A stretch of DNA of 64,000 nucleotides from Limnomonas spitsbergensis (taxonomy: Eukaryota; Chlorophyta; Chlorophyceae; Chlamydomonadales), in NCBI GenBank assembly GCA_037349105.1, contig JAYJMM010000070.1:310001-374000 (forward strand), read 5' to 3'. The stretch's first letter is position 1. Each line of letters starts with the position of its first letter. Below the pieces are notes generated by a model. It saw only the letters and a list, made by a program, of their open reading frames with translations, ran no database searches and was not told the origin of the DNA. Positions 1-12,324 of this stretch are shown in pieces. The translations under genes were made by a program, and so were the position numbers.

Positions 1-3000
1 TCTCTCTTTGATCCTTTGGGAGGCTCAACACCGTGTTTCTTTTTCGTATCATGTCTCTAAGGTCTCTGTCTGCACCGGGTCCGTTGTTTGCCATGACTGA
101 GAGTCTGTTTAAGGCTATGATGTGCTTGTCTTTGACATTTCTCCCGTATCTGTTTCTCAGGCCTCTCCCATCCATCACGTGCTTGCCTCCCTGTTCCGTC
201 AGGTCTGCTAGGTGAGTGATCCCCAGGTGAAACAAGGGTTGAAGCAGGGTGTACGCATTGAGGGGGTCTGTGGCAGGGAGGGCAGCAGTGGCAGGGTTAA
301 GCTGTTCTAGCGCTTGGGCGAGTTCCGGGGTATGTGCAGTGAATTGTTGCACATTGCTTTTCATGATGACCAGGTCATTATCTGTGATATGGGACAGTTT
401 TCTGAGCCGCATGCAATGTTTAGCCTGTTGGGTGTCTTTAAACCCTGTGGGGCACCCGCCCATGTATTTGAGCTGCTTCTCCATGAGACTTCGAGTGACT
501 GTGCCCATGCGTCCTTCATCGCGTAGGGATGTGATGAGCAGTTCTGCATTCTTCTTTGCGTATTCTGTCGCCAGGGATGCACACCCCAGCCCAAAGGACG
601 CGACATCTTGGTGTACGGTAGCTGAGTTGGCACATCTCCACAGTCCGTACGCCTTCTTGACGGCTGTGGCCATGATGCTGTCTAGAATCTGAAGGTCAGC
701 TCTTGTGCATGGGGTTATGTGAGGCTTGCAGCTCCTCAATCTTTTGCCTTGCCTTCTTTATCAAGTTTTGGTGCTGGAACTTCCAGTCTAGTGTCATCGT
801 GAGCTCTGCACCGAGGTATCTGAAGGGATCTATGGGGGGAAGGTGTTGCACATATTGTCCTTGGACCGTTATCTGGTTTTCTAGTTGTCTTCTTATTTGC
901 ACCATAGCATCCTTGTTCCCATATAGTCATGTGCGGATCTTTGATAAAGGACACCTGATACTAGAGTTTTCCCAGTGTTGACCTTCATTTTCGCAAAGTC
1001 GGAGTAGAGACTAAGTTTCTCTGCTTGTACGTGCAGGTCCGACAGTTTACTTGTCAGCATTGACAAGTCGTCAGCATAGGCTGCATTGCTGAGTGAGTGC
1101 TCCATGCGAGCGTTAATGTCATCTATGCATCCAAACATGTAGCCCCTGGCCCCGACTTGGGCCCACCGGAGCAGTGGTTCAATGTAGATGAGGAAAAGGA
1201 GGGGTGACAGAGTGTCCCCCTGTATGCTGCCCCGCCCCATGGGGATCTTTCCAGTGAGCTCTGTGCCTTATCGGACCTGGGTTGTTGCCCCCATGTACAG
1301 GTTTTTAACTGCATCTACCGCATCTGTAGGGAACCCTAGGTCATACATGATCATGAGGAGAATGTCGTGATCCATCATGTTAAAGGCTGATGAGAAGTCG
1401 ACTTGTAGGTTATAGATATTCTGGCCGGTGTGTCGCGCATCTTCGAGCGCCATGACTAGCATCTGAAGTTGGTCCATGGTGTTGGCTTTTGTCCTGAACC
1501 CCTTTTGGGTAGAGCTCAGAAGCAGGTGTTTTTCAGCGTAGTCGGACATAGCCCTTGTTTGGAGCCTCGTCCAGAGTTTGTATAGGGCATTTAGCATCCC
1601 GATAGGCCTCTTCTTATCTATCAAGGTTCCATCCGGCGCCTTCTCCAACAATTGTGTAGTGCTTTGTTTCCATTCGTCTGGGGTCACACCGGTTGCCCAC
1701 ATAATGATCATGAGCATGTGCATGCACTCCTTGAACTCGTAGGTCATCATTTTTAGCAGTTCATTCACGATCCCATCTGGTCCCGGTGATTTCCCATCAC
1801 TTAGGGTGTGCAGGCATTCTTCAAATACTGAGGATTGCTGGATTATTTTGTGCAACCATGTTCGGTTTGGGAGACGGGTTGCCAGCGTTTCCAAGGTAAA
1901 TTTATCAGGGCCCTTTGTCCATGGATACTGCCGAGTGACCTCATGAGGGTGGTATTTGCCGCTCTTGGGGGCACATGGGGTCAGCAATTTGGTGAAATGT
2001 TCCTCGACAATTGTAATCATTTTCTTGGGGTCGACAGTGATTTGGTTTGTGGCCGGGTCCAGAAGGGCTTTGTAGTTGGTTCAGGAGGTTGGTTTCTTGA
2101 AGATGTTCATGTTCGCCATCTTTGGTTTTTTGTTAATGAGGTCTCTGGTAGCTTTGATCGCTTGGTCGAGATTTTGCTTGTCCTGTTCCTTGTCCATGGT
2201 CCGGATCTCGGACCTAATGCCTCTGATGACTTGTGAGAGGATCTGCCCATTATTCATGCCCACGTTTGTCTCCAAGGTTGTGGCTTTGTTCAATCTCTTC
2301 TCCATACCGCTGGGGAGATCAGTTTGGTTAGCTATGATTTCTTGCATCCCTGTAGTTGTGTCAATAGCAGTATTGCGGACTTCATTTCTAATCTCACGAC
2401 TCGCATGAAAGTGCTTGCATAACATTACTCTTTTTCGGGACAAAACCCGTGAGCGGAGGTGGGTGCCAGAGGGGTTAGTGTTTTTGCACTCGCATGTATG
2501 TAAGGCGATTGCTTGTGTCTTCTGTAGAGCACTCAACAGTTGTTCACTTAGCTCATTCACTTTTACCGCCGCATGTTGTCCCTGAATAATGGGTAGGCGA
2601 TTGCTTGTCTTCCCGTCTTCGGACTCAATTCTGTCGAAGTACGGCTGGATATCTTCTTTAATTACCAGCTGCATTTTCTGGTGTAGGTCTCGAGTCTCAC
2701 CGGCGATACCCTCTGAGAAGGTGGAGATTTTGTTGGCGAAGGCTGTCTTGTCGGTGAGGCTGATAGGGCGGACAAGGACCCGGGTGGAGGGGCGTGTGGG
2801 CTGGTTTTTTATGGTGGGGATGAAAATCCCTGTGTTTCTCAGTTCAATGATGCCTAGCAGGGGTGTGTGATCTGATTGGGTTCCTATTTGGAGGACGTTG
2901 GTCTTACTTTTGATGATGCCCATATCCAGGTTTGTGAGAATATCGTCAATTCTGCTAGTCGTCTGGGACTCACTAGTGCTGTTTAGGTGGGTGTAGGTGT

Positions 3001-4081
3001 GGCCTCGAGGGCTAAGGCCTATTTCTAGGGGTGAAAGTTCAACTGCTTCAACAAATTTACTGTGTGTCTCATCCTTGTGGTAGGTGTGTCCGCTGCTCAT
3101 GTCACCTTCAAGCAGCGTTGCATTCCAGTCGCCTAGCATAATATGGCAAGAAGGGTTGCAGTTTTGTGTTTCTTGCATGCTTTCCGTGAGTATGCTGTAC
3201 ATTTTTAGTCTCTCTGTCTCCTCCTCTGGCGAGCAACCTGCCGGCGCATAGACCCCGGTGATGTTGATGGGCCTGGAGTGGGGCAGGTGGATGGCAACGT
3301 TCAGAATTCTCCCATTGCAATTGTCGCCTTCTGTTCGGGTGGCCTTGCCTAACACTGCAATGTGTTCCTTGATGGCAATGATGACCCCTCGCAAGCCTCT
3401 GCCTTGTTCGCTGTGTGTACACGCCCAGTATTGATACCCCTGCAGGGCTTCTTGCAACCATCTGGCCTTTTTCCGCTTGGGGAGCATGTTTGTCTCGGTG
3501 AGTACGAGGATATCTGGGTTATGCTGCTGGATGGTCATTTCTATGTCATACTTTGCAGTGTAAGCACCCTGGACATTGGCTGTGATCATGCGCAACGTAG
3601 CCGGTTGGCAGGCTGTTTGATCTTCTCCGTGGAGTGGAGCACTTGGTTGGCGTGGTAGGCTTGTATTTTCTTGGTCAAGCCTGTTCTTCAAGATCTGTTT
3701 CACCCTTGTGTTTTGCTTAGCTGGTTTGGGCGTGTCAGTGATTGCGGTAGTGATATATGATAAAATGAGGGCCTGTGACAGTTTTTTCGGTTTCTTTCCT
3801 TCCGTTGTGTGCGGTAGGGCATTGTTGCGCTTGGTTTGCTTTTTTTTGAGCTTACGTAGGTTTCCTTTGGGAGCCATCTTATTTTGTTTTGTTCTCTCAA
3901 TATCATGCGTCTTCTCCTGTCCTTTGTTAGTCCTACCTTTGATGGCACATCTAGGTGAGTCGGGGAATGTGACCTCGGTTAGGGGGGCTGCATTTGTGCG
4001 CGAAGGAGGCAGTGTTGTCCGAGCAGGCAGCAGAGTTGGTAGTGTCAATGGCGTTTCTTGGAGCTCTGGTGGTTGGGGCAA
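1..4081 (-). pseudogene. LINE ORF2: AP endonuclease plus reverse transcriptase, damaged, 3' end outside window
   Basis: This is the polyprotein of a non-LTR retrotransposon read leftward. The ATG at 4081 starts a 666-codon block with a basic, Pro/Lys-rich N-terminus of about 160 residues. An APE-type endonuclease follows, with the N-terminal ITANVQG...LVLTETN stretch, a GDWNA motif and a C-terminal SDHTPLLG motif. After an in-frame TGA at 2083-2081 the same frame resumes with the pre-RT region and RT (KKRPIGMLNALYK, LQVDFSSAFN). A TAA at 1270-1268 interrupts it before GSIQGDTLSPLLF and the catalytic AAYADDL motif near 1075. A frameshift near 900 moves the thumb-like part (FRYLGAELT) to another frame, and a second near 700 restores the first frame, which is then open to base 1. 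Two stops and two shifts mean this copy is dead unless recoded. The clade cannot be assigned. Confidence 0.85.
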
Positions 4082-7000
4082 ACCCTTTCAAAAGGACACG
4101 CGTTGTGCGCTTCAGGTCCGTGGCGGACTTCTCCCTCACGACAGTGATGGGCGCCTACGGGCAGACTTCGTGACTACTCACTGGCTGCGGGTGCTCAACG
4201 AGTTAAGCTTCTAGATTTGTATTTGTATGTCTGGCAATAGCAAGGGTTGGCGCAGGCCTTCAGGCCGTCTGGTCGCGATCCAGCTAGGCAATATCAGGTG
4301 CACTTACCGCGTCACACGCGGTGAGGGTACGGGATCGTAGACTGCGAACTACTGTTCTGTAGGGATCTCGTTCCTCAACTGAGGTCTTGTTCTCTTGCTA
4401 TCTCATCGGAGGCTGAGGTAGTCTTGACTTGTTGTAGGTACTGACTTAAGGAACACCTTGGGTCTTACACACTGGGTGACGGCCGGAGCTTGTCACAGAA
4501 GAGGTCTGTCCTTTTGAAAGGGACGAAGTAACTAGTTTAGGCAATTGCCGGGATACCGGGACCCGACAGGCCCAATTCAGAGTACGGGACAGCTAAACCC
4601 CTGGCGTAAGCGGGTTTCTAGGTTCCTATTCAAATAAGGAGGATCCGCAGGGAAGCTGCGAAGCCTCCGCGGTCGCAAACTGCGGCCTAAACGGTTTTGG
4701 CACGTATACCGTAATATACCGTGACAAAAACAATGTCATGCATCATGTGGTGGAGATCCGCTAGTAACCTTCAAGTTGGCTTCATGCCCCTCCGGAGAGC
4801 CAACACATTGGCATTCCAATTGTTATCAGCTTCCTTTGCTGCGGCATGGCTTGCATACATCCCAAGCCATGATCTCAGCCTCTGTTCCTAGGGCTACCCC
4901 GCCTTCTGTCCAAAGCACATAGTCATATTCCAAGAAAAGGAGGAGGAGGCTGATGGGGAGTTCTCCCGTTGCCGTCTGCAGAAAAGCCGGGCAGTATTCG
5001 AAATCGATGATGCCCACTCTCTTTTCCTTGAGGATGCCCACCATGCCCTTCATTGCCTTCAGTTCACAACCCTGCATGCATGCAAGGTATTCAACCACAT
5101 TATCACTTGAATGCTAGTCTCGTAAAACAGATTCAGAAACAAACGGCTGTCCGCGCTCAGAAAGATAATAAGAAAGAAAAGTACGCCTCCCTAGGGGCAT
5201 GCAGGTCAAGGGAGCAGCGCAGCTCGGGGCCCAAGCCACGTCTACACCGGAAACATCAGTTGGCGCTCAAGAGGCTGCCCCTCGCCGTGCGAGAGATACT
5301 GCATGAGCAGGCCCTCGACATGTATGCCTTGAAAGGTCTATTCTGAGCCATAAACGAACGTTGCAGGTTTGTAACGAGATCTAACATGACGGATGGTCCT
5401 TAAGCGGCATCGCTTGGGTGATTGGGCAGGTGGCCATGCCTGAGGCTGAGCACAGCTATGGTAGTAAGCCCTCGCCTACCGTATCCTGTTGACCGCCATC
5501 GGCTTTACGGTAACGGCGCTTATGCGGCTTCGGCCCAGGCTGCGTTGCTCCCTTATTAACCTGCAAGTTTGCAATATGCTTCATCTCAACTACCGTAGCG
5601 TATGTGCCCCGAGAGTCTGCGATGTACCCTTAACCCGCACGCCCCTAGGGGACGTGGTTTTCTTTCGTCCTTTCTGATCTTGACGAGCTCACCTGGCAAT
5701 CCATTTTGATCAAATGGATGTAGGGAGCCGTCTTGGCCTCCAAAATATCGTCAAGTCGAACGACCTTCAGGGTGGGAGCGAGCAAGAGGGGAAACAAATG
5801 TGAAATCTCATTGCTATGCTTACAAACGTAGTATGCCTAATGGTTTTAAATGGGAAATGAATGCAGTGGGACATGTGCTCATGCTGCCCCGGAATTTCTG
5901 CTTCCCATCCCATGGGGCAACTTACAAACAAGATCGAAGAAATCATGACTGAACAGTGCACAATGTACCTGACCGTGGACAAGTCAGCATCCACCCAGGG
6001 CAGCATGTGGATCTCGGCATTTCAAATTTACCGACTGTTCACAACCAATGCCATGGGTCCATGCCAAGAGGCGCTGGAGACTTGCAATGAATGGGTCAAA
6101 AATGCGGAGGGGGAAGGAGAGTGCTGTCTAGATCGGTCCCCAGACCAACTAGTAAGTCGTCCGAAAGCTTTGCGTCTGGGCTTTTGCGACGTATGTCCAT
6201 AAGTGTGAGTGATATCTGTTTTTGTTTTGATGATCATCTCCGCCCGCAGGCAGTCAACCCCCGGACATGAACGTTGGTGCTGGGACAGGCATCCACGCTG
6301 ATGCATCTGACAGGATTCTTGCTGCTGGCGGATCTAGTAGATCTGCTGGTTTCATGGATCCAACAGGTCTTGATACGCAAGCTGGCGAGGGTGGATCTTT
6401 GTTTGGATCTGGATCCGGACAGAACCAGCAAGTGGCGGCAGGAAGCTATGATGCTTTGATCTCGAATGCACTTCCCGGCAGTGGTGGTGCATGGGTCAGC
6501 CAGGGGGAGAAGAGGCAGGGGTGCTCGAGGCCGGTCAGGGGGGCGAACTAGGCTGGGATAGTTGGGGAAGATGATGATAAATGCAGTTGCTCACTTCAGT
6601 GCTAGCCCTTCATCAGGTTAAGCAGTTGAGGCAGTTTCATGCAAGCGATGCACATGGAGAAGATTGCGTTGGACCTGTGGTTTCCTAGCCTCTCAGCGAG
6701 AAGCAGGCTTGGCTTGAAATTTTTCGGAGGTGAACCAAACATTGTAATGAAGACTGATTCATTGCCATGCTGCTCACATGCCAGCACCGAAGGGGCATTG
6801 GCCTACATGACCCGAAATCAGATGTGCAATCAGCAGAGGATATCGAATCCGTGAGGAATCTGTTTTACCGGAACTGGGCCTTGAGTGCCCTTCATAGTAC
6901 CCAAAGGGGGACCTCTGGTCTTTTGAAATGTTCGTTGGATTTTGGAGATGGGCTGATAATGCAGATCTGTCGACATAGCATCTCAGGGTGTGAATTCCCT

Positions 7001-7342
7001 GATGGTTTGCGGGTAAATGTCCCATATTGGCCTTACGGCATGTCGTCTTCTTGCTTGGCGCCTCCCAATCCCATTGGACTGGTGATTGCATGACGTTACA
7101 GCTATGACGTGCTAAAAGGCTCGGCCGCAGAATCTGAACATGAAGTGGATGACCATGTGTTGACACAAATTTCGTCAGCCCTTGGCTATAACTGATGGAA
7201 ACTAACCGGGTATTGTTTGAGAATCCATGAAGATATTAAATGTTGAAGTATAGCCGAACAAATTGATGCATGGGACAGGTGCCCGCAAACTGGTCCTTGT
7301 ACTGAATCAATAGGGCAGCAAACAAGGGCAGACCGGTGGCCC
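4082..7342. other. Mostly unassigned sequence upstream of the LINE
   Basis: The first few hundred bases after 4082 probably include the LINE 5' untranslated region, but I see no boundary or target-site duplication. Short open stretches at 4826-5098 (minus) and 5053-5346 (plus) overlap each other, lack start context and match no family I recognise. Apart from the doubtful two-exon ORF at 5861-6551, I see no supported gene. Confidence 0.4.
5861..6551 (+). CDS. Putative two-exon hypothetical ORF (doubtful)
   Basis: A stretch open from 5861 codes for a soluble-looking segment (KIEEIMTEQCTMYLTVDKSA...) and meets a strong donor, GTAAGT, at 6152. A pyrimidine-rich tract with a CAG acceptor ends at 6249. 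A Gly/Ser-rich open frame then runs to a TAG at 6549-6551. The two open frames do not join in phase with exactly these sites, so either the splice choice is wrong or this is a gene remnant. No family is recognised and no promoter or poly(A) signal was found. Confidence 0.2.
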
Positions 7343-7524
7343 CTTTTGAGCTTCCTGATAGCAAAAATGGGCACTTTGTGTGTTAGGAATGAACCTCAGA
7401 AGTCAGAATGCGGTTGGTGAGCCCAGGCCAAAGAAATGGATCAATGACACATGTTTTGCAACTATCACATGGCGTATCAGGGTGTATCTTTACTAACAAG
7501 ACGGGCAAAAAGGCCAGTCCCCTC
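7343..7524 (+). repeat. Dispersed repeat, copy 1
   Basis: About 180 bp here is closely similar to 53,356-53,547. Shared blocks include TTTTGAGCTTCCTG, AGTCAGAATGCGGTTGGT and CATGGCG(T/C)ATCAGGGTGTA. The copies differ by scattered substitutions and small indels. No coding capacity and no terminal repeats are visible. Each copy lies a few hundred bases upstream of an LTR of the same retrotransposon family. Confidence 0.7.
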
Positions 7525-7642
7525 ATGCCACATCAGTTGGGACGACAAGGGCAGCAGCGGCTTTTGCAGCCCCTAGAAATTGATGCGGGGCAGCAGGGAT
7601 GTCGACTGCAATTTCAGCCCTTTCCTGGCCGGCATCCTGTCA

Positions 7643-7991
7643 GGGGTTTCACCCTTGATGGGCAGAGCTGACATGACAGCTTATAGGTTCTCACCCTCAC
7701 CTGCCTGCCAACTCTAGTCCCCACGCATGATTTGGCCCATGCATCCATCCATGCAGTCATGTCATGTTTCATGAGCTCTGTCAGTCTCATTTGCTGTAGG
7801 ACGGATGCGTCAACAGCCGGGACTGCGGTGGCTGTGGATATGATGCACATGTACCCAAGGGCCATTGAGAGGTTACCTCAGGATTCAACATTGCTCACAC
7901 AGCCCTGATCTGAACCAAGAGTTGGGAGGCAAGTGAGGGTGGTAGCCTACAAGCAATCATGTCAGCTCCGCCCACCAAGGTTGAAAGCGCC
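7643..7991. mobile_element. MITE-like element with about 70-bp terminal inverted repeats
   Basis: The left arm (7643-7712) and right arm (about 7918-7991) are imperfect reverse complements. For example, GGGCAGAGCTGACATGA on the left pairs with TCATGTCAGCTCCGCCC on the right. The roughly 205-bp core has no ORF of note. No clear target-site duplication was found. The LTR retrotransposon begins 19 bp beyond the right arm. Confidence 0.6.
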
Positions 7992-8002
7992 GTGCAATGC
8001 GC

Positions 8003-8010
8003 CACCCACC
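8003..8010. repeat. Target-site duplication, left copy
   Basis: CACCCACC directly precedes the TG of A1 and recurs directly after the terminal CA at 23463-23470. The inner repetition (CACC twice) means the true duplication may be only 4 bp. Confidence 0.6.
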
Positions 8011-8827
8011 TGTCACGACGTATGGGTGCACCGCACGTATGGGTGGCTTGTACCGCTTTTTGGTTTCGGATTTTATCTGTTTGTGGTACTTAGAAGATGC
8101 CTGGCTAACTCCAGGCATTCTTCTCTTCTTACTCAAGTAACATACCGAAGTTGAATCACCCTGCTATCTGTAAACTGTTCTGGGATTAACGTCCAACTGT
8201 GATATTTCGGTCTCTTATCAAGGCCAGGACACTGCACTAATAGGAGATCTCTAGTTTACACTACACTGATCCTATTTCTCCAAGACCACATCATTCAGTA
8301 ATAGGCCCTCATCGTTACACTGATCGAATATCTCTAGTTAACCACTACACTTATTCGTGATCTCTAGCATCAGCTTCTCTACTTCATCAATCTCAGCTCT
8401 ATCTCTCGATTATACCCTACACTGTGAGCTTCAACAGTTCTATCTCCAGGCTATAATTCGACACTGTGAGCTGCTACCCAGGCCTTTTCTGGCTACCCAG
8501 GCCTTTTCTGGCTAAGTCGATTTACTGCACCAGCAGCCGATCCTCCTTATCAAAGAGTCGCCTCTTCGGCTCCTCCTTTCTCATCACTTCGGCTGGATCG
8601 ACTCTCAAGTCCGTTCCACACCATTTCCTACTGTCAACAGTCGGCTTCAGTATAACTAGCCCCAGCAGGAACGAGTTCACTTCGCTACTTTTGTCAACAG
8701 TAAGAGAGGAATCATCAAAGGTTAGTGCAGTAACCCGAGGATTAGTCGAGGATAAACTGTCTGCCAGCAGTTTATCGCTCCTGCACACGCTAGTTAACCC
8801 CTATAAAGGGCACTTAGCACTCCAATA
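8011..8827 (+). repeat. A1: left terminal repeat, lacking the last 49 bp of the LTR
   Basis: It matches A2 (22613-23413) from TGTCACGA to CTCCAATA at about 99% by eye. A TGTAA motif of the chlorophyte poly(A) type lies at 8169-8173 and at the same offset in A2. After CTCCAATA the sequence passes straight into element-specific leader (AGAAGAGAAGAATCC...). In A2 and in the copy near 54.5 kb, a 49-bp B segment follows instead. I found no canonical TGG-type primer binding site in the leader. Confidence 0.85.
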
Positions 8828-8964
8828 AGAAGAGAAGAATCCAGGTTCGCATCGCTTCGAATCTGCTGGCGAGTAAAAACCGGGAATAAGGAGCCAAATC
8901 GCTTTCTTAGGCCGAAAAGTGAGCGATATCAGTGACAGATCCTAATTTCGTGTTCAATTCTGGA

Positions 8965-11900
8965 ATGAATCACGATTCATTCCAGGGAAAGAAAGGGCAG
9001 GAGGACCCAATTCCTTCCAAGCCTGTAGTTAATCTCAAGCTCACAGCTGCTCAGAGAGAAAAAGAGGAGTCTGACAAGAACAAGGCCATGCAGGCGGTTA
9101 AAACCCACCAGCAAAAGTTGGAGCGCAATACCAGAGCTGATAAAGACAGGAGCGCCGACAGCCTGGACCCTCATGAGGCCGAAGTGAGCAGTAAGCTTAC
9201 CAGGGATGCGTCCGCTGATGCAGGAAGGGAGCCCCCAGTACAGGAGGCTAAGCCTCCCCGTGAGTCAGAGCAACGCATTCTGCAGACGCTAGCCCAAGAT
9301 CAGGCCATTCTAGCTAACCAAGCTTACATGAGGTCAAAGGCTCAGGCAAGGAAACTCGCTGCCGCGGAAGCACTCCATGCCGAACAAGTCCAGCAGCGTC
9401 AGCGCGAAATGTGTCGTCTTGATGCATTGCGGCGTGCGACTGAGGCGCAGGTACAAGCCAAGCAGGCTCATGCCGAGCAGGAAGCTGCGGATGAAAAAGA
9501 ATCGCGGCGCGTTGAAAGAGAATTGCAGGATCGCATGATTCGTAATGCGGATGAGAGGCTTGCGTTGACTCCTACAAAGGTAGTCAGGACCCGCTACGAG
9601 GGCCTTGAGCGAATCGACCAGTTGGTCGACAACCCTGCTTATATCGTTGCACAGGATGATTGCTGCAGCGTGCGCTCATTCCCTGTCTGTGCAAGGACCC
9701 AGGGTGCACCTGTGCTTGAAGGAAGGCAGACCTCCCTCCCAGTAATGACCATGCAGGAACTCCCGAAGGTCGCTGGACCTCACCAAGCTACTGACGTGGC
9801 TTACCAGATCAACTCAGCCGTCGCTGTCCGTGTACCAGTCGGCTTCGAGCAAGAGGTGATGCATGCGACACCCACGGCATCTCGTTCAACGGCTGGCGTA
9901 GCTGCGCCTGAATGCAACCCCACCCCTTTCTTCGTGAGCGCAATGTCAGGTATGGCCATGCAATCTGGGGGGCGCCCAGGTGAGTTCGCCCTTGATGGAG
10001 GACCGGTACGTCCAGGGCCCGACGGATACCACGGTAAGCAGGTGAACATGGGGCAGCAATTAGCCATTGTCACGGGAGGCACTGACACCACTGGCGTGGT
10101 CACCCGGGGTGAGTTAAGGGATTTGTTGCGGGACCTGTTCGGGCGAGGACAGTACATAGATCGTGCAATACCACCCGTAGTGGTGCTGCAGGAGCAACCC
10201 GAGCAGCATGCGCAGCAACACCAAGGGTTTGGAAGCGTTCTGTCAGAGGTAAGCCCGTTCAGTGATTCTCATCACCAGGAAAGGGAGGGCTTTCCCCAAG
10301 GCCAGTCACGGTCCCATGCAGCTGCCCCGCCAGCGCATGCATACGGAGTACAACCGCAGGTAGGCGCAGCTCGGGTTCAAGGACTTAGTCATCCCTGGGC
10401 AGATGGGAGTCAACGACGTCCCCATGACCCGCAAGGGCCCTCGATCCAGGGAGGACACATACACCGTGTTCCAGAAGGCTCAGGTGGGGCTCGCTCGGAC
10501 CCTGATCGGCCTCACGGGGGTTCTAGGTCATTCGGGCAGTCAGGATTCACCGGAGGTGAGCGCGAGAATGATAGGCCAGATCCCCCGCGTCGGGAGACTG
10601 GCGGAAGGTCAAGGGGCCATGGCGGACCCAATGACCCTGATGACCCAGGGAACTCCGGCAGTTGGGACACTGGACCCAACCGGGGCAATGCGCCACAAGG
10701 GAGGGGTTCTCAAGGATCAGGTTACCCGGGTGGGCCAGGGGGGTCTGGTGGACCAGGACACGACCCCAGCGCAGCAGCACCCGCAGGTGATTATGAGTCT
10801 GATGATGAGGTGTTCATCAATGACAGGGTGAACGTCCAGTCCAAAAACTTACCCGAGTTCACAGCCATAGCAGGTATGTTGTCATGGAAGAAGTTTTCCA
10901 CGGAACTGTACTCCTACGCGGCCGCTGCCAACAACAGCATTGGGAAGGCCTACAAGGTGCAGGTAATGCTCATGTTAGCCAAATCCAATCAGCAGGGGGT
11001 GGATTTCATGCGGAGGCACATCTCTGATATCACACTGCTGTGCCCTCAAGGAGGCAGGCACCTGCGAGAGGAGTTAAACTTCCGAGCCACTGGAGGTGGG
11101 TTAACAGTGGTAAATGAAACCGTGGAGCTCATGTCCAACATGCGGCGGAACGTCCTAGTCAACATGAACGTGGTGAGTCAGGGCCTGCTGACTCAGGAGC
11201 CTTACCCATCCTTCGGAGGTAACAAGAGGAATTTCTGGTACGCTCTGCTGGCGGTGGGCCACCGCTATCTCAATGTGGCTACTCAAGGTGAGATGAGGCT
11301 CTGGCACAGAGCCATGAAAATGGGTGCTCCCAACGCCCTGGATCCCACTATATCACCGCACGAAACGCCCCAGCAGTTCGCTGACCGCGTGTGCGCCACC
11401 TACGATGCCTTCCTGGCCAGCAACCGGGAGGCTTTCTTGGGTGTGTCTGCGAACAGGGCTGAGGTGACAGTGGTGAGGGAGGGCCTGCCTGTGAGTCTCA
11501 AGTTAGCCTGTGACGACGCTTTCAGGAGGGCAGGAATTTACACGTTCGGGCCCAAGGTGTGTTTCGCCAGAGTGGTAGAGGCGGCGCAACACGCGTTTGA
11601 AGCAGACATGTGGGATGAAGTCGCTGGTACCACTGACAGAGCTGGAACAGCTGTGGTTAAATCAACCCCCAGAAGTCACGCGGGGGCACTTGTCCACGAG
11701 GAGGAACAGGTTCGGGATAGGAATGATCACGAGATAGCAGACTCCTCAGTGGAACGCTCCAGTGCCCTGTGGAACAACGCGGCTCAGGTCAAACCGGTGT
11801 ACCCCACCACCGTGCACCCGCCCAGAGGGAACCAGAGTGCCATGGGCAGAGGGGGGGCAGTCGGTCAGGGACCACCCACTTCTGCACCAAGAACCTACGG

Positions 11901-12324
11901 GGCAACCATGCCTCCCACACCCAGAACGGGCCCTCCCGCACCTAGGCCTCCCGGTCGCCCCAGGATATGCCAACTCTGCTTTGGGGACCACTGGACTGAC
12001 ATGTGCAAAGATTGGCCTGAGTTCAAGGATTTTGCTAACAAAGGGAGGGCCAGCATCGCTAACGGTCCCCTCGGGAAGGACTCACCACCTCCCCTCGTGA
12101 GAGACTCCCACTTCGGACAGGTGCAAGCGTGGGCGTTCCTGGGGTACCAGGAGCAGCAGGAGCAAGAGCGCCTTCTGCACGAGGATCGAGTGGTCAAGCA
12201 GTTCGAAGGAGCCTCCAACTCCACACAGGCAGGTGCTTGCGAATACGCAGGTAAGGGCAGGTGGGGTGTATTGCCTGAGTCCTTCAACCACCAGATTGAT
12301 GTGGACCTCCAACAAGGAAACTGA
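8965..12324 (+). CDS. Gag polyprotein
   Basis: This is the structural protein of the particle. The frame is open from 8932; the first ATG is at 8965, giving about 1,119 residues. The N-terminal 250 residues are charged and rich in Glu, Lys, Ala and Gln, and are probably coiled coil. A Pro/Gly/Gln/His-rich linker occupies the middle. A predicted helical capsid-like segment follows (from about base 10830, with SWKKFSTELYSYAAAANNS). A zinc knuckle of CX2CX3HX4C form (CQLCFGDHWTDMC) lies near 11970. The frame ends at TGA 12322-12324, but the same frame stays open downstream into the protease, so stop readthrough or a nonsense mutation separates the two. Confidence 0.8.
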   Translation: MNHDSFQGKKGQEDPIPSKPVVNLKLTAAQREKEESDKNKAMQAVKTHQQKLERNTRADKDRSADSLDPHEAEVSSKLTRDASADAGREPPVQEAKPPRESEQRILQTLAQDQAILANQAYMRSKAQARKLAAAEALHAEQVQQRQREMCRLDALRRATEAQVQAKQAHAEQEAADEKESRRVERELQDRMIRNADERLALTPTKVVRTRYEGLERIDQLVDNPAYIVAQDDCCSVRSFPVCARTQGAPVLEGRQTSLPVMTMQELPKVAGPHQATDVAYQINSAVAVRVPVGFEQEVMHATPTASRSTAGVAAPECNPTPFFVSAMSGMAMQSGGRPGEFALDGGPVRPGPDGYHGKQVNMGQQLAIVTGGTDTTGVVTRGELRDLLRDLFGRGQYIDRAIPPVVVLQEQPEQHAQQHQGFGSVLSEVSPFSDSHHQEREGFPQGQSRSHAAAPPAHAYGVQPQVGAARVQGLSHPWADGSQRRPHDPQGPSIQGGHIHRVPEGSGGARSDPDRPHGGSRSFGQSGFTGGERENDRPDPPRRETGGRSRGHGGPNDPDDPGNSGSWDTGPNRGNAPQGRGSQGSGYPGGPGGSGGPGHDPSAAAPAGDYESDDEVFINDRVNVQSKNLPEFTAIAGMLSWKKFSTELYSYAAAANNSIGKAYKVQVMLMLAKSNQQGVDFMRRHISDITLLCPQGGRHLREELNFRATGGGLTVVNETVELMSNMRRNVLVNMNVVSQGLLTQEPYPSFGGNKRNFWYALLAVGHRYLNVATQGEMRLWHRAMKMGAPNALDPTISPHETPQQFADRVCATYDAFLASNREAFLGVSANRAEVTVVREGLPVSLKLACDDAFRRAGIYTFGPKVCFARVVEAAQHAFEADMWDEVAGTTDRAGTAVVKSTPRSHAGALVHEEEQVRDRNDHEIADSSVERSSALWNNAAQVKPVYPTTVHPPRGNQSAMGRGGAVGQGPPTSAPRTYGATMPPTPRTGPPAPRPPGRPRICQLCFGDHWTDMCKDWPEFKDFANKGRASIANGPLGKDSPPPLVRDSHFGQVQAWAFLGYQEQQEQERLLHEDRVVKQFEGASNSTQAGACEYAGKGRWGVLPESFNHQIDVDLQQGN

